Shown: positions 29,756 through 41,071 of the stretch, one piece after another
Layout of the letters: every line of letters begins with the position of its first letter
Numbering within the stretch: the stretch's first letter is position 1
DNA from: Hofstenia miamia
Taxonomy: Eukaryota > Xenacoelomorpha > Acoela
Direction of reading: 5' to 3'
Assembly: GCA_004352715.1 (NCBI GenBank)
Contig: SCFE01000052.1
Location: 813,872-877,871 of the forward strand
Length of the DNA stretch: 64,000 bases
Notes under the pieces: generated by a model
What the model was told of the DNA's origin: nothing
The model's database searches: none
The model's input: only the letters and a program-made list of their open reading frames with translations
Position numbers and translations under genes: made by a program

Positions 29756-31428
29756 TTCTCTTCTTTTATTTCTTCTGTTTGTTCCAATTCGTCTTCATCT
29801 TCTAATAAGTCCTCCTCCTCAAAGTATGCTTCTTCCTCTTCAATAAAATTAATTTGTCTTTTACAGTATCTCTTTGTGTGACCTTTTTTCCCACACGCCT
29901 GACATTTTAGATCTTTTCTGTTTATACGCTTCACCGTACCATCTTTTAACTTTATTTTGATAATTTCGTCCTTTGGTTTTCCATCATCGTCTTTCTTATT
30001 TTTATTTGTTCCGATAACCATTGTTGGTATTACTTTCGTTATTGACGATTTCTCATTAATTCGGGCATTATTTTCCATCATAACTTGTATTCCCAGACCT
30101 TTCCTTATCATTCTTTCAAGGGAATCATCTGCGTCACACTTAATTTCGAATTGTTGCCTTATCGGCTCTGGTAACCCTTTGCATATATGAGAAAACAGGT
30201 CATATTTAGAATACGTGCTCTCTCTTGAACTAAGTTTCAGCAGTCTCTCCACCTGTGACATATAGTTTCGTAAATCTTCTCGTTTGTTCATCTTTAAACT
30301 ATTCAATAACATACGATACTGGCTTTTGAAGCTCTCGTCATCATAATATCTTTGGTACTCTCCAATTAATTTTTTGTAATCAGATTTAGTTTCTAAATCC
30401 AACACTAAATAATGCTGGTAAGCTGCTCCTCCTAGATATAAGGGGAATCGCGCCGCCGCTTGTTTTTGTATGACTTTCCTCTCCTTCATGCTCATTTCGA
30501 ACATTTGAATCCATTCTTTAAATGTAGGCGAATAGCTATCAACTCTCCCCGTGAATTTCAGGAGTATTGCTTTACATGCTGGTGTCTCACTATCTTCTTC
30601 TTCTGATAGTATCATTTCTTCATATATTGGCTTTCTGTCCATCGTACTCTTACATTTCTCCTTTACTTGTTTTGTTATGTTTACAACTAGCTTTTCAACA
30701 AATTCGTCTTCTGTCTGACAATTTCTATATATTTCAGACTGTCCTTCCTCTATTGGTACACTTCCACTCAACTTTTCCGGTTCTTGTATTACTGTGTTTT
30801 TAATCACTTTGACACCATTTTGCTCTTCTTCATTTGCTAGTGTCGACAATCGAATTTTGTCTTTTAAATCGTCTATCTGGAGTTGTTTTAAAATATTGTC
30901 TTCTCTCAGGTTCACGTTCTCTTCGTGCATTTGAGTAATCATTTTCTTTAGATTCTCGCTCTGCATTTTTATTTCATTATTCGCCTCTATTAATTTTTCG
31001 ATTTGTTTCTGAAAAACATTCCTTTGCTCCGTCAACCTAGAGCTCGTATCTTGCATAATTTCTTCGATCCGTTTGTCTTTTTCAGCATTCGCTAATTCTA
31101 TCTCAAACATCCTTTGAGTTAAGTTTTCTATTTGTAACATTAACTCCCGTCTTTCATTATTATTATCCTCTATTATTCTCCTTAGCTCCATTGTCGACAG
31201 TGCTGCACCTTCATTTTCCTGCTGTAAAACTATCTCTGTTGGGGAATTTTGACTCTCGGGGGATGTATTAACAATCGCTGGGGTTGTTTGATTTTGGGGT
31301 GTCCTTTGCGTTTTGGCTTTAGTCCTTTGCTTTTTCCTTGAATTTACCATTTTCATGTTTACTAGAGGCAATTGTGTAATGGTGTCCTTCTCTGGTATCA
31401 TGTACTCAAGGTTACTATTGTTCATCAT
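29746..31428 (-). CDS. gag: E2 gag polyprotein, 560 aa
   Basis: Intact, nearly the same as E1 gag: coiled coil, capsid-like region, CX2CX4HX4C knuckle and acidic tail. It has a single PTMVIGTNKNKK unit instead of two. An intact gag next to an inactivated pol fits an element that still supplies particle protein but needs RT from elsewhere. Confidence 0.92.
   Translation of the reverse strand: MMNNSNLEYMIPEKDTITQLPLVNMKMVNSRKKQRTKAKTQRTPQNQTTPAIVNTSPESQNSPTEIVLQQENEGAALSTMELRRIIEDNNNERRELMLQIENLTQRMFEIELANAEKDKRIEEIMQDTSSRLTEQRNVFQKQIEKLIEANNEIKMQSENLKKMITQMHEENVNLREDNILKQLQIDDLKDKIRLSTLANEEEQNGVKVIKNTVIQEPEKLSGSVPIEEGQSEIYRNCQTEDEFVEKLVVNITKQVKEKCKSTMDRKPIYEEMILSEEEDSETPACKAILLKFTGRVDSYSPTFKEWIQMFEMSMKERKVIQKQAAARFPLYLGGAAYQHYLVLDLETKSDYKKLIGEYQRYYDDESFKSQYRMLLNSLKMNKREDLRNYMSQVERLLKLSSRESTYSKYDLFSHICKGLPEPIRQQFEIKCDADDSLERMIRKGLGIQVMMENNARINEKSSITKVIPTMVIGTNKNKKDDDGKPKDEIIKIKLKDGTVKRINRKDLKCQACGKKGHTKRYCKRQINFIEEEEAYFEEEDLLEDEDELEQTEEIKEENLN
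29749..29755 (-). promoter_or_regulatory. -1 frameshift heptamer U-UUA-AAU before the gag stop (E2)
   Basis: Same AAT TTA AAT TAG context as E1. Flanking gag codons differ, but the heptamer and stop are unchanged. Confidence 0.78.
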
Positions 31429-31567
31429 CTTCTTGCTTGTTCACTTCTTTATTTTCAAGCGAGAAGAAACAACTATCTTAACCCACTCGTAATCTTGTAA
31501 TTCTCCATACACTTTCGTTAACTATTACACCATCTGTGTTTCTCTCCTTTGTGCACGCTCTTTAAGC

Positions 31568-31584
31568 GCCTGTCAAGGTCGTCA
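31568..31584 (-). other. Primer-binding site of E2, altered
   Basis: Minus strand TGACGACCTTGACAGGC directly after LTR3. The invariant TGG is TGA and one more base differs from E1, so priming may be impaired. Confidence 0.7.
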
Positions 31585-32956
31585 TGTAGAATCATGCCAA
31601 CTCGCTGTGATGGCAATACTTAGAGAAAACTATTACTTTTCTTAGATTAAACCCAAAGGGAAGTTGCCACTCTTCCGATTTCTCTCCTTTATGATAAGTG
31701 TGTGGTTTATTAAACTTATTTAATATGCAGGAGCCTTTGTAGCTACCTAATTCACCAAACTTATTTAGATAAAGCAGAGATACTAGAAGACAGGATCGAC
31801 ACTTAGAAGTAGACGTGCATATCCAGGAACACATCCGCCAGCTGCATCTTACCAATGGAACTGCCACTGCGATGTAGAGAACAATAATGGAATGGTAATG
31901 TGGATAGCAAATTCAGTGTGATGGGATTTGCAACTACTTGAGAATTTAATGCATTGATTGTTTTTGTTATTACGAACTAATGCAATAAATGAAGTGGCGC
32001 AACCGTGCTGCTGCAATAGCTTGTTATGAGGCCCTACATGTAATAACCCTACATATATAGAAATATATAACAGTCCTGGATACATGTAAACAATCAATGC
32101 AGTCAGCAGAAAATGGTAACAACAGTCAGCCAGAGGTCTACCATATGAAACATTGAGCAACATGTAACAACTATTAAATAAACCATTTGTAATAGGATAT
32201 AGAAATACAATTGTAATAACCGTCTGAATATAAACACTATTAAATCTTCAATCATCATGTAGCATAATGAATGTAATAAATAACTCGAGTTCGTAGATGA
32301 AATATTTGACATGTAAAACCTACAGGTTGCAATAAGAAGTTCGGGCAAGCAATGACAATCAGAAAAGCTATAACGGTAAAAAAAACTCCTATACTTATCC
32401 CTAACCTAAGAGCACACCAGGTAACTACAGCAGTCGCCCTCCCCGCTGTGGAATAGCTATTAGGAGGCTGCTCCAGCATACCTTTAACCAAATGTGGGAA
32501 CCACCATACAATTACCCTAGCTTGTAGATGTTTAGCTTTCCATCAGAATATATAAAATAACCTGACAAGAGAAAATGAATCCAAAGTAGATTTGCTCATC
32601 ATTAATTACATCCGATTCATTATATTTATAGCACTTGGTGATAAACAACTAAATACTCGACAAGTACCTGTTAATCTTTCTTGTTGACAGTTTTTCCCTC
32701 GCTTTAATATTTCTGCTAATTTTACGCAACATCAGCTTTAATTTGACTATGCTGTCTGACCATCTTTTGTTTTGTCAAAATACCGTCAAGTATAATTTTA
32801 AGTATAATTGCACAAAACATTTACAAAGTGAAAATAATCAATCCTATCATGATTTACAATTTAATCATTATAATCAATAATAATTTTAGTCTTTGTTTCC
32901 TTAATCTTTTTCTCTCATCTTGACCAATCATGATAGTTTTGATAGATTATGTCACA
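31585..32956 (-). repeat. LTR3 (5' LTR of E2), 1372 bp
   Basis: Same termini as LTR1/2 but many substitutions and small indels, including two extra A near 32382. It groups with the LTR fragment at 1-150 as a second subfamily. Confidence 0.92.
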
Positions 32957-35859
32957 AAAGTATCTTGAATTTCACAAAGTTATTTGCTGAAAGTTTTCAT
33001 TAAAAGTTGTTTGCACACTGCTATTTTATGATGTTTTTTTAAAAAGTTATTTTTGAAGTTATTTTTTACTAGTACATGTTTTTGTTAGGGCTTCCCACAA
33101 ATCACCATAAAGCCAAAGTCATTGCATCACCACACTAATCCTTACAACAAAATTGTAACAAAATCTCAAATACAAATTGTTTAGCAAAACACAATAAAAA
33201 AATCAGAGGATAAATGCTTAATGAGTGCTCTTCATCAATTTCAAATAAATTGTTTGTAGATTTGAACTTAGAAAATCTCCTACACTTTGAACCATTGCTT
33301 ACAAGTTTAAATATATTTGAGAAATCTGAATTTTTTAGATAACGTTTTGAAATTTTAACTGAAAAATAATTGCTTGAACTCAGTAAGAGCAATTCAAATT
33401 CAAACATTTTTATTCTTGTCATGTGTGAAACAGCCATAAATTCAACTATTGTGTTCAGAAACCTATGAAATCTTGCATCTCTTAAAAGTGTATTTACAAT
33501 TTCCAAATTAAAATTAAAACAAATTGAAATTAAAGTATAATGAAAAGAATATGATAAAAAATACACTAACATTTATGATATAATCACTAATGATATATAC
33601 AATGCTTAGTATGTAATCACTGGAGCACATAAAATGAAGTGCAATTTTGAAGTTCCCTAATGTGTTTCTCATTAAACAAGATGAATTTCACACATTACTT
33701 ATTGATTTTGAAAATTGACTTCAATTTTATAAAGATTTTCAATTGGGAGCTTTTCACAATGTCATGCAGAGTTACAAAAATATTACTTAATTGCCATTTG
33801 CAAACAAGCACTTATTTTAGATGCACCCACAATGCTGTCATCAGAAGCTGTTCCTGCCACATTTTTGGTTCCTGCTATGCCTGCTTGCAAATATGCAAGG
33901 AAGTAGGTATATTATGTTCATGAAAATTCATTTAATATTATTTTACTCTCCAAACATTTTTACATTCCATGCTCATTCTGTAATAATTATGAATTTTTTT
34001 CGATATATTTCTTTCAATGTAATTTTTACATAAGACCATCCATTTTACATTGGGCTATTTGACACTTTTGCTTTAGCAAATGAGAGTTCATGTTAAACTT
34101 ACGTGTGTCAAAAATAGAAAATTAACATGAATTTTTACTTCACAATTTTGTTAATATTCACAATCTTTTTTATCGGTATGATATGCTTGTTTTTATCAGA
34201 TTATTACTACTTAGACAGCTAACCCAGAATTATTGTATGTTTTTTATCTCGATAAGAGTTGTATTCGGAACGATCTTGGAGTACTTTGTGAATTGGTAAA
34301 TAGTAAGTAATGGCTATGTTAGTTTCTTAAGACATCAAATTAGTTTTTCGATTGTACACTTTGATAGAGTTCAGCTAAGCTAAGAGTGAAGTAGTTTTTT
34401 TACTTTTAATCTTCAAGGTTTTACACGGTTTTCAAATAGACCACAAACGCCTTTGCATATATGCTTACTACGTTGTTGTAGTTTAAGGAAAGAAGGTTTG
34501 TCATTAAATATTGTAAATGCAACAGCAATTAATGCTATGGCTTGGAAAAAGATAGTGGCTCAACAACCATGTTTAATCAGCTCTTTATTATATATGCAAA
34601 TTACGATTTTGCTGCTAGGATGTATTTTACGTTGTATAAAAATTATAAACTAATTTGTAAATGTGATTTTTTGCAGTGTAGATAATTAATATTGTTCAAA
34701 GCAAATGTTTATTTTCATTTGCCCGTATTATCCATAATCTAAGTTTTAAGCCGCAAACTTTGCGATCCGGAATATATTTTATTAAAGATCAGCTCTTAAT
34801 CTTAAACGCATTTGCTGTAATCAGTTACCTTTTCAATATAGGCTTATTGTCTGAAGCGACTAAAGATTTATATTTTTACTGTATTTTTGAAAGAAATTGT
34901 TACATCATCAAGTTTTGGAAAGTGTATATGTCGATCTTTTTTTATTTTTGAATCCTAATTATTGAAAATAAGCGAAATTGTGATTTTTTACAATATTTAG
35001 TGGGCTGTTTTTTTATTGTCTCTTAAGTTTATCTACTTCAAATAACTGTCAAATGCTTTCAATTTTTGTTCTAGGTAATTTTTTTATTTAAAAAAGAAAG
35101 GATTGATTGGAAGACTAATCAATTCATTTTTAGTATATATGTACGTATGCTAGCGTACTATAACTAATGACACAAATGGCATATATATGTATATACTAAC
35201 CGTTAATTGCTAATGGTGCAAATTTTTTCTAAAATACTTTTTTTTGTGTAGAAAAACCTTTCATTAAATCTAATTGTTTAGCATTCTTAACCTATTGAGA
35301 TATTTATTGTTAATGCTCTCAAGCACACACATGGGCGGGTTTCCGGATGTATGAATAATACATGTGTTTACACATATTAAAGTAGAAATATCTATGTGTT
35401 TGAATATTTTCGCCAAAAATTGGAAGATGTATTCTGTAATTTCTTGATGGAATTAATATTTAAAGGACATTTCGGTAAGGTGCATTCAGACGAGAACCTT
35501 TTGATGTATATCATTTGATATACATCAATAAATACAAGGATATTGAAGCTCAACAATTTTAACTTCAAAATGAACACTGACGATATTGAATTCTAAATGA
35601 TTCAATTTTTTTAACAAAAAGCAGTTATTCCTTACAATGAAACAAAATTCATTTTTCACAAATGAATTGTCAATGTATTTTACATGCGTGTAGAACGAAT
35701 TAAAATTACTTATAAAACAGAATGCAAGCATGTATTGAAATTTAATTATATTGTTTAATTGTATAATTACAAAAAGACTTTTAGGGCCCCGGCATTTTGG
35801 GGATCGGTTCGGTTTTGTTTAAATAAAATACCGCGGTATCAGTATGACTATGAAATATA
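32957..35859. other. Non-coding, nothing recognised
   Basis: AT-rich flank of the array. Short ORFs here (for example 33135-33572 minus) show low-complexity composition and no domain. Some ATATGTATATA stretches occur near 35130-35200. No gene is supported. Confidence 0.55.
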
Positions 35860-36086
35860 NNNNNNNNNNNNNNNNNNNNNNNNNNNNNNNNNNNNNNNNN
35901 NNNNNNNNNNNNNNNNNNNNNNNNNNNNNNNNNNNNNNNNNNNNNNNNNNNNNNNNNNNNNNNNNNNNNNNNNNNNNNNNNNNNNNNNNNNNNNNNNNNN
36001 NNNNNNNNNNNNNNNNNNNNNNNNNNNNNNNNNNNNNNNNNNNNNNNNNNNNNNNNNNNNNNNNNNNNNNNNNNNNNNNNNNNNNN
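35860..36086. other. Assembly gap, 227 N, at an AT microsatellite
   Basis: N run flanked on the right by (TA)n. The gap probably results from an uncollapsed dinucleotide repeat. Confidence 0.9.
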
Positions 36087-36413
36087 TATATATATATAAG
36101 TTAGTTGTAGTATACCATGGTTATATCAATTAGATGAATTTATATGTAAAATGGAATAGTAATTACAAATATGAATGCGTTTTATTGAACATTCGTTTCT
36201 GATAAAAATGAAATTTTAAGCCAGTCCATAGAACAATGTTTAATATCACCAGTTTATTAAAACTTTTACCAATATGTAATGCTGTTATGTGCAACTTAAA
36301 AATTGTGCTTTTTATCTCCACCATAATGAAGAATAAATGCAGAACTATCCACAGTGAATGAAATCGTTGGGTTTTTGCGAACATTTCGGAGAATTTTTCA
36401 TTGAAAAAATTTT

Positions 36414-37372
36414 AAGTGAAAAATAATTGAAATGTTGTTAGTTTCCGTTAGACTCAGGCTTTGTGGGCGAGAGCTATGACAGCCCATACAAGATTTAATA
36501 AGTACTCCACTCAAAACTCATATAAATATGCTTCCCCTTTATCTTTTGTTTAACTTGGATTTCCAATTTGCTATTTGTATAGAATAATTCTCTGAAAAAC
36601 AATTTCTTCTTGTCAAGTAAATTTATATTATTAGGGTAAGCTGTTTACTATTTTATAATGTTAAGTATAGCATGGCTTCACCCAAGTCTATGCAAATGCT
36701 GGTAGCAAGATAAAGTAATTACAGATCGTCATATTTAGACTATGATGAACTAGTAGGAACTCATAGGCTGCTTTGAACTATTCTATGTTAAAAAGATTAT
36801 GCTGTTCTGAAGATGTCTAGACTAAAACCGAAATTATTAATCACGTATCAAAAATCATTACAATCTCGCAATTATATGTCGTGAAATGTTGANAAGTGAA
36901 AAATAATTGAAATGTTGTTAGTTTCCGTTAGACTCAGGCTTTGTGGGCGAGAGCTATGACAGCCCATACAAGATTTAATAAGTACTCCACTCAAAACTCA
37001 TATAAATATGCTTCCCCTTTATCTTTTGTTTAACTTGGATTTCCAATTTGCTATTTGTATAGAATAATTCTCTGAAAAACAATTTCTTCTTGTCAAGTAA
37101 ATTTATATTATTAGGGTAAGCTGTTTACTATTTTATAATGTTAAGTATAGCATGGCTTCACCCAAGTCTATGCAAATGCTGGTAGCAAGATAAAGTAATT
37201 ACAGATCGTCATATTTAGACTATGATGAACTAGTAGGAACTCATAGGCTGCTTTGAACTATTCTATGTTAAAAAGATTATGCTGTTCTGAAGATGTCTAG
37301 ACTAAAACCGAAATTATTAATCACGTATCAAAAATCATTACAATCTCGCAATTATATGTCGTGAAATGTTGA
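36414..37372 (+). repeat. 479-bp tandem duplication split by one N (probable assembly artefact)
   Basis: 36414-36892 and 36894-37372 appear identical, with a single N at 36893. This is what remains when two overlapping contig ends are joined without merging. Confidence 0.9.
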
Positions 37373-40021
37373 AAAATTTTGCAGAATTTCTTGCGATTCT
37401 TAATGTTATTCAAACCTAGACAGTGATTTTTTGTCTATAATGTTATGCAAGGTTGAAATTAACTTTGAGCTAAGATATACAGTAGTATTTACGCCTCCGT
37501 GCGGCTGAGATTGAAATTTAATGATTATACATCGGTGATTTATTCAATTTAATATACATTTGTGAATAACAACAATATAATAGCCTAAATATTAACTCAA
37601 TTTCATTGTGTCACGAGTTTTTCTTTTGTAAGTATCTTGCAGATATATTGGATTTTATAGACATTTCAAATATTCTAAATGTATGTTGGTTTCTGAAGCT
37701 TTTGTTTAGAACAAATTTTCTTTTATGGATGTTTTACAGGTTAGTTAAATATTTTATGAATGAATATGAATGTGGTTTATATCGATCGTAGCAACGATAG
37801 TTTAAACAATTATTGCAACGCCTTTGGCCAACGGATTTTATAATTTTAACAAACATTTGCATTCAATACAAGCTAGGAAATGACTATGCAAATTTCTAAA
37901 TCTTATAAATGCTCTAGAATTTCTTAGAACTTAAAAAGTGAATTTACTTCACGCTAATTAGTCTTAGTGAAATAAAAGACGAAATGTTTCACTGTAAACA
38001 TTTATTTGGAACCTTTTCGAAATTCACGGATATTTCCAATATTTGTAGTATTTCCGCCATTTAAGTACTAATGATCTCTTGAAAAGATGTAATTGATATA
38101 CCTAATGTTAGGACATTTGGGAGTCATTTTGTAGTGCTATACAAATGTCTTGAATAGAAATATTTATTTTGGTAATGCTGCGTAATGCGATTTATGATAT
38201 TTACTTATTCAATTCAAAATTGCTTCAAACATCTAGGCGTGTCTAATATATTAAAGAAAGTTCATATTGATCCCTGTTAACCCAGAACTTTATTTCTTGT
38301 CAAAACAACTTTAAATTAATATAGAACGACTATTTGTGCTCTAAATAACACCTGTAAAATTCAGCCATACAAAATTTAGGGCTCACAGATGTATTCTTCC
38401 GCTTGGCAAATAGTCCTGCACTTCAGAAAATGAATTACTTCTATATTTGATAACATTTATATTCCTAAAACAAAATATTTAACTAAACAATTTTTGAGGT
38501 TAGATACCTTGCACAATATTTCTCAAAAAGATTTCGTTTTAGATATTCTATCAGTCATTCTATTGTACAGCATACATTCTTGTCGGATAGGAGGACTACT
38601 CACAATAATTCAATTTTTTTGATGAATGAATTGCAATTTGGTGCATAAAATCTAGAGCAGAATTACAATGTTGCTCAGAATTTATGTCTATATCTAGGCT
38701 TGATGTGAATAGGCTGACCTCAATTTTTTTAACACAATGCCGGTAGAATGTATATCATACGACTAAACAGCTAAAAATAAATGGCCGGCAAATTCTTGCT
38801 AACCAAACTGGCTAAGACGATGTATTTCTTCTATTCCAATACATTACGACAATATGCGTGTCTTGTACCAAAAATTCTGTACTGAAAAAAAATAAAAAAC
38901 TCTTAAATATAAAATGTCAACAATTGTAGGCATATTGGAATATTGCTTTCAAACCGCAGCAATAATAAACTTCATTGTTCGTGTTTAGCATATCATGAAA
39001 TTCACTCTTCATTTATGTAATATTTGTTATTGGCAATTGTGCTATTGAACTCTTCATATATCTCCAATTCTCATGTGAATGGAGCTTATACAAGATGAAT
39101 GTATTGAAACAATTGTCAGCTCATTCTAAGACTGTTAAATGTGATTAATCAATGCTGCTGGTGATCGGCAAATATCTAAACATAATGCATATGATATGGA
39201 TTCTCATTTACTACTATATCTTTCCCACAGAAATTGATATTTTGAAGCAAGCATTTTAATGTGAAGATATATATAAATGATAAACATTGAGGATTTATAG
39301 GATTTTTAATATTTTAATCTGTGCTCAATACTCAGCATAACTTATATTGATGAACTGTCAAATATTGATTTATTCGTAGCAAATAATCTTAAGGATACCA
39401 AAAAATCAAAATTTGCATATATTATAAAAGATTGTAAATTGAGGCCAAAATCTAAATGGGGGTATTCGTCCTCATAGGGAAACATTGGTTAATTTAACAC
39501 ATTACTCCAGTCTGATTGAAAGAGAAATTACACTTAAATGAATAATTGACCAACTTATGTAATCGGACAAATAGTTAAGCTATTTCTAACTCACATTATG
39601 CAAATATACTATAATATTAGCCTTCATATAAATGTAGCTGGGTTTTTTACAATTGAATTTAAATGTCCTGTATGTATTACATTGCATTTGATGTAATGAA
39701 ATTTGTTGTTGTGATATTTTTGTATGAAATTGACTAAAAAAGTTCAAGTTACTATAATTTCTGTTTAAAGTTTGGCATAATGATGTCTATTTCAAAAAAT
39801 GCTGCACTGACACTCATTAGATCAAATAATGTCATTAAACCGATATTAATAAAATTGACGGTATTGACGAAATTCACAGTTCGTGATAATCCAATATTAT
39901 CACGAAGTGCATCTACATGTAGCATGAAAGCGATGCGCAATTTTAGAAAATATTTTACAGTTCACTTACAAGAATATAACCCACTGAGTAATACTTCAAA
40001 TGAAATCGACGTTAGGCACAT
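37373..40021. other. Non-coding, nothing recognised
   Basis: AT-rich sequence without a supported gene. The ORF at 39780-40112 has no recognisable domain and runs into the LINE at 40022 in a different frame. Confidence 0.5.
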
Positions 40022-41071
40022 TTTGACAAATTACGTTCCAGTCTTTCCTGTCCAATCGTCGTCAGTGTGTCAAAATCAGTTTGGCTATTTCTTCTCCTGT
40101 TCTTCCCACTAGTGGTGCTCCTCAAGGTTCTGTGTTTGCTGTTCTCTTCTTTCTCGTTGCTATCAACGACCTCCCTCAATCTGACCTCAACTCACCCTGT
40201 CTACTGTACATTGATGAAACTGCCATTTTCAACTTGGGTTGTTCTTTTGCCCCAATATTACATATGATCTTGAGCTTTTGGCTACTTGGTTTTCTGTTAA
40301 TCATCTTGATTTTAGCCCAAATAAGACGTGGTATTTCTTTCGGTATCTCCCCCTCCTGATCTGCCTCTCCCTGTGAACTTTTCTCCTCATCATACTCATC
40401 TTTGATTTCAACGTGTTGCTAACTTAAATTAGGCTGGTCATGTGTCCTTACGCCTCTACAAAGCTAATTCCTCACCCTTTGCCCTCTTCCGCAATGTTCC
40501 GTTGAATTCTACGGCTGCTGTGAAACTCTTTTTGTTCAAGTCCATTCCCCGAGCTATTCCTTTCTATGCTCCTCCCTGTTGGTGGCATTCTCGTTCCTTG
40601 TTCCACTCTATGGAACACTTCCAGAAGGGGGCTTTCAAATGGATCTCTCCCTTGCCATACAAATACGCTCTTCTCAAATTCTCCACTCTCCCGCTGTCAC
40701 TTTATTTCCATACCTGTGATCTCTTCCTGTTCAATCGCTTGCTCACTCGCTCATTTGATCTTGATGCTTTTGATTTCATTAAGTTCTCTAATTCCCGTTC
40801 CACTTGATCTGATAATGTTGTCACTTTCTCCATTCGTCGTTTCAAGAAACATCGCACCCTTCACTCGTTTTTCCATCGTGCTTGTATTGCTGCTAATTAA
40901 ATCTTGCTTCAAAAAATCTTTAATGTTTTTCCTCTTCTCCAACTTCGCCTACTCTTCCATCTGCTCCTACTTTTTCTCCTGTGACTGTCCTCGCTGCTGT
41001 AAAACTTGACTTGTTATAATATTTTTGTAGTGTCTGCCTTCAGCGGCTAAATAAAGTCAATTATTATTATT
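40022..41071 (+). mobile_element. LINE A: 5'-truncated APE-type non-LTR retrotransposon
   Basis: A decayed plus-strand RT is visible: FLSNRRQCVKI, then SGAPQGSVFAVLFFLVAINDLP (motif B region), then YIDET where an active enzyme has Y-x-D-D-T. The thumb region follows at 40442-40807 (MEHFQKGAFKWI, CDLFLFNRLL). The 3' end, with AATAAAGTCA and an (ATT)n tail at about 41056-41071, matches the 3' end at 47680-47850, so both belong to one family. Frameshifts make it dead. The jockey/CR1/I type is inferred from the RT motifs. Confidence 0.8.

Larger units (their letters stand above)
10618..32956 (-). mobile_element. Head-to-tail LTR retrotransposon array LTR3-E2-LTR2-E1-LTR1
   Basis: Three same-orientation LTRs bound two internal regions of 9469 bp (E1) and 8760 bp (E2). 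LTR1 and LTR2 are both exactly 1369 bp and differ at about seven positions. LTR3 is 1372 bp and clearly more diverged. The outer flanks (ACTAT before 10618, AAAGT after 32956) do not form a target-site duplication. A shared middle LTR is expected from LTR-LTR recombination or concatemer insertion, not from two independent integrations. Lineage: Ty3/gypsy, from the RT-RNase H-integrase order. Confidence 0.93.
21456..32956 (-). mobile_element. E2: sister element lacking the RT core
   Basis: LTR3 (5') to LTR2 (3') on the minus strand, 11.5 kb, with the same gene order as E1. Gag and ORF4 are intact. Pol has lost about 0.67 kb including YIDD and carries two TGA codons at Arg sites. ORF3 has a one-base insertion. 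It is non-autonomous. Confidence 0.9.

Noticed and set aside
33135-33572. 145-codon minus-strand ORF
   Set aside because: Low-complexity, no ATG context, domain or neighbour support; expected by chance in AT-rich DNA.
36163-36384. 73-codon minus-strand ORF
   Set aside because: No domain; overlaps the region next to an assembly duplication.
39780-40112. 110-codon plus-strand ORF before LINE A
   Set aside because: No recognisable RT or other domain; it overlaps the real LINE frame in another frame.
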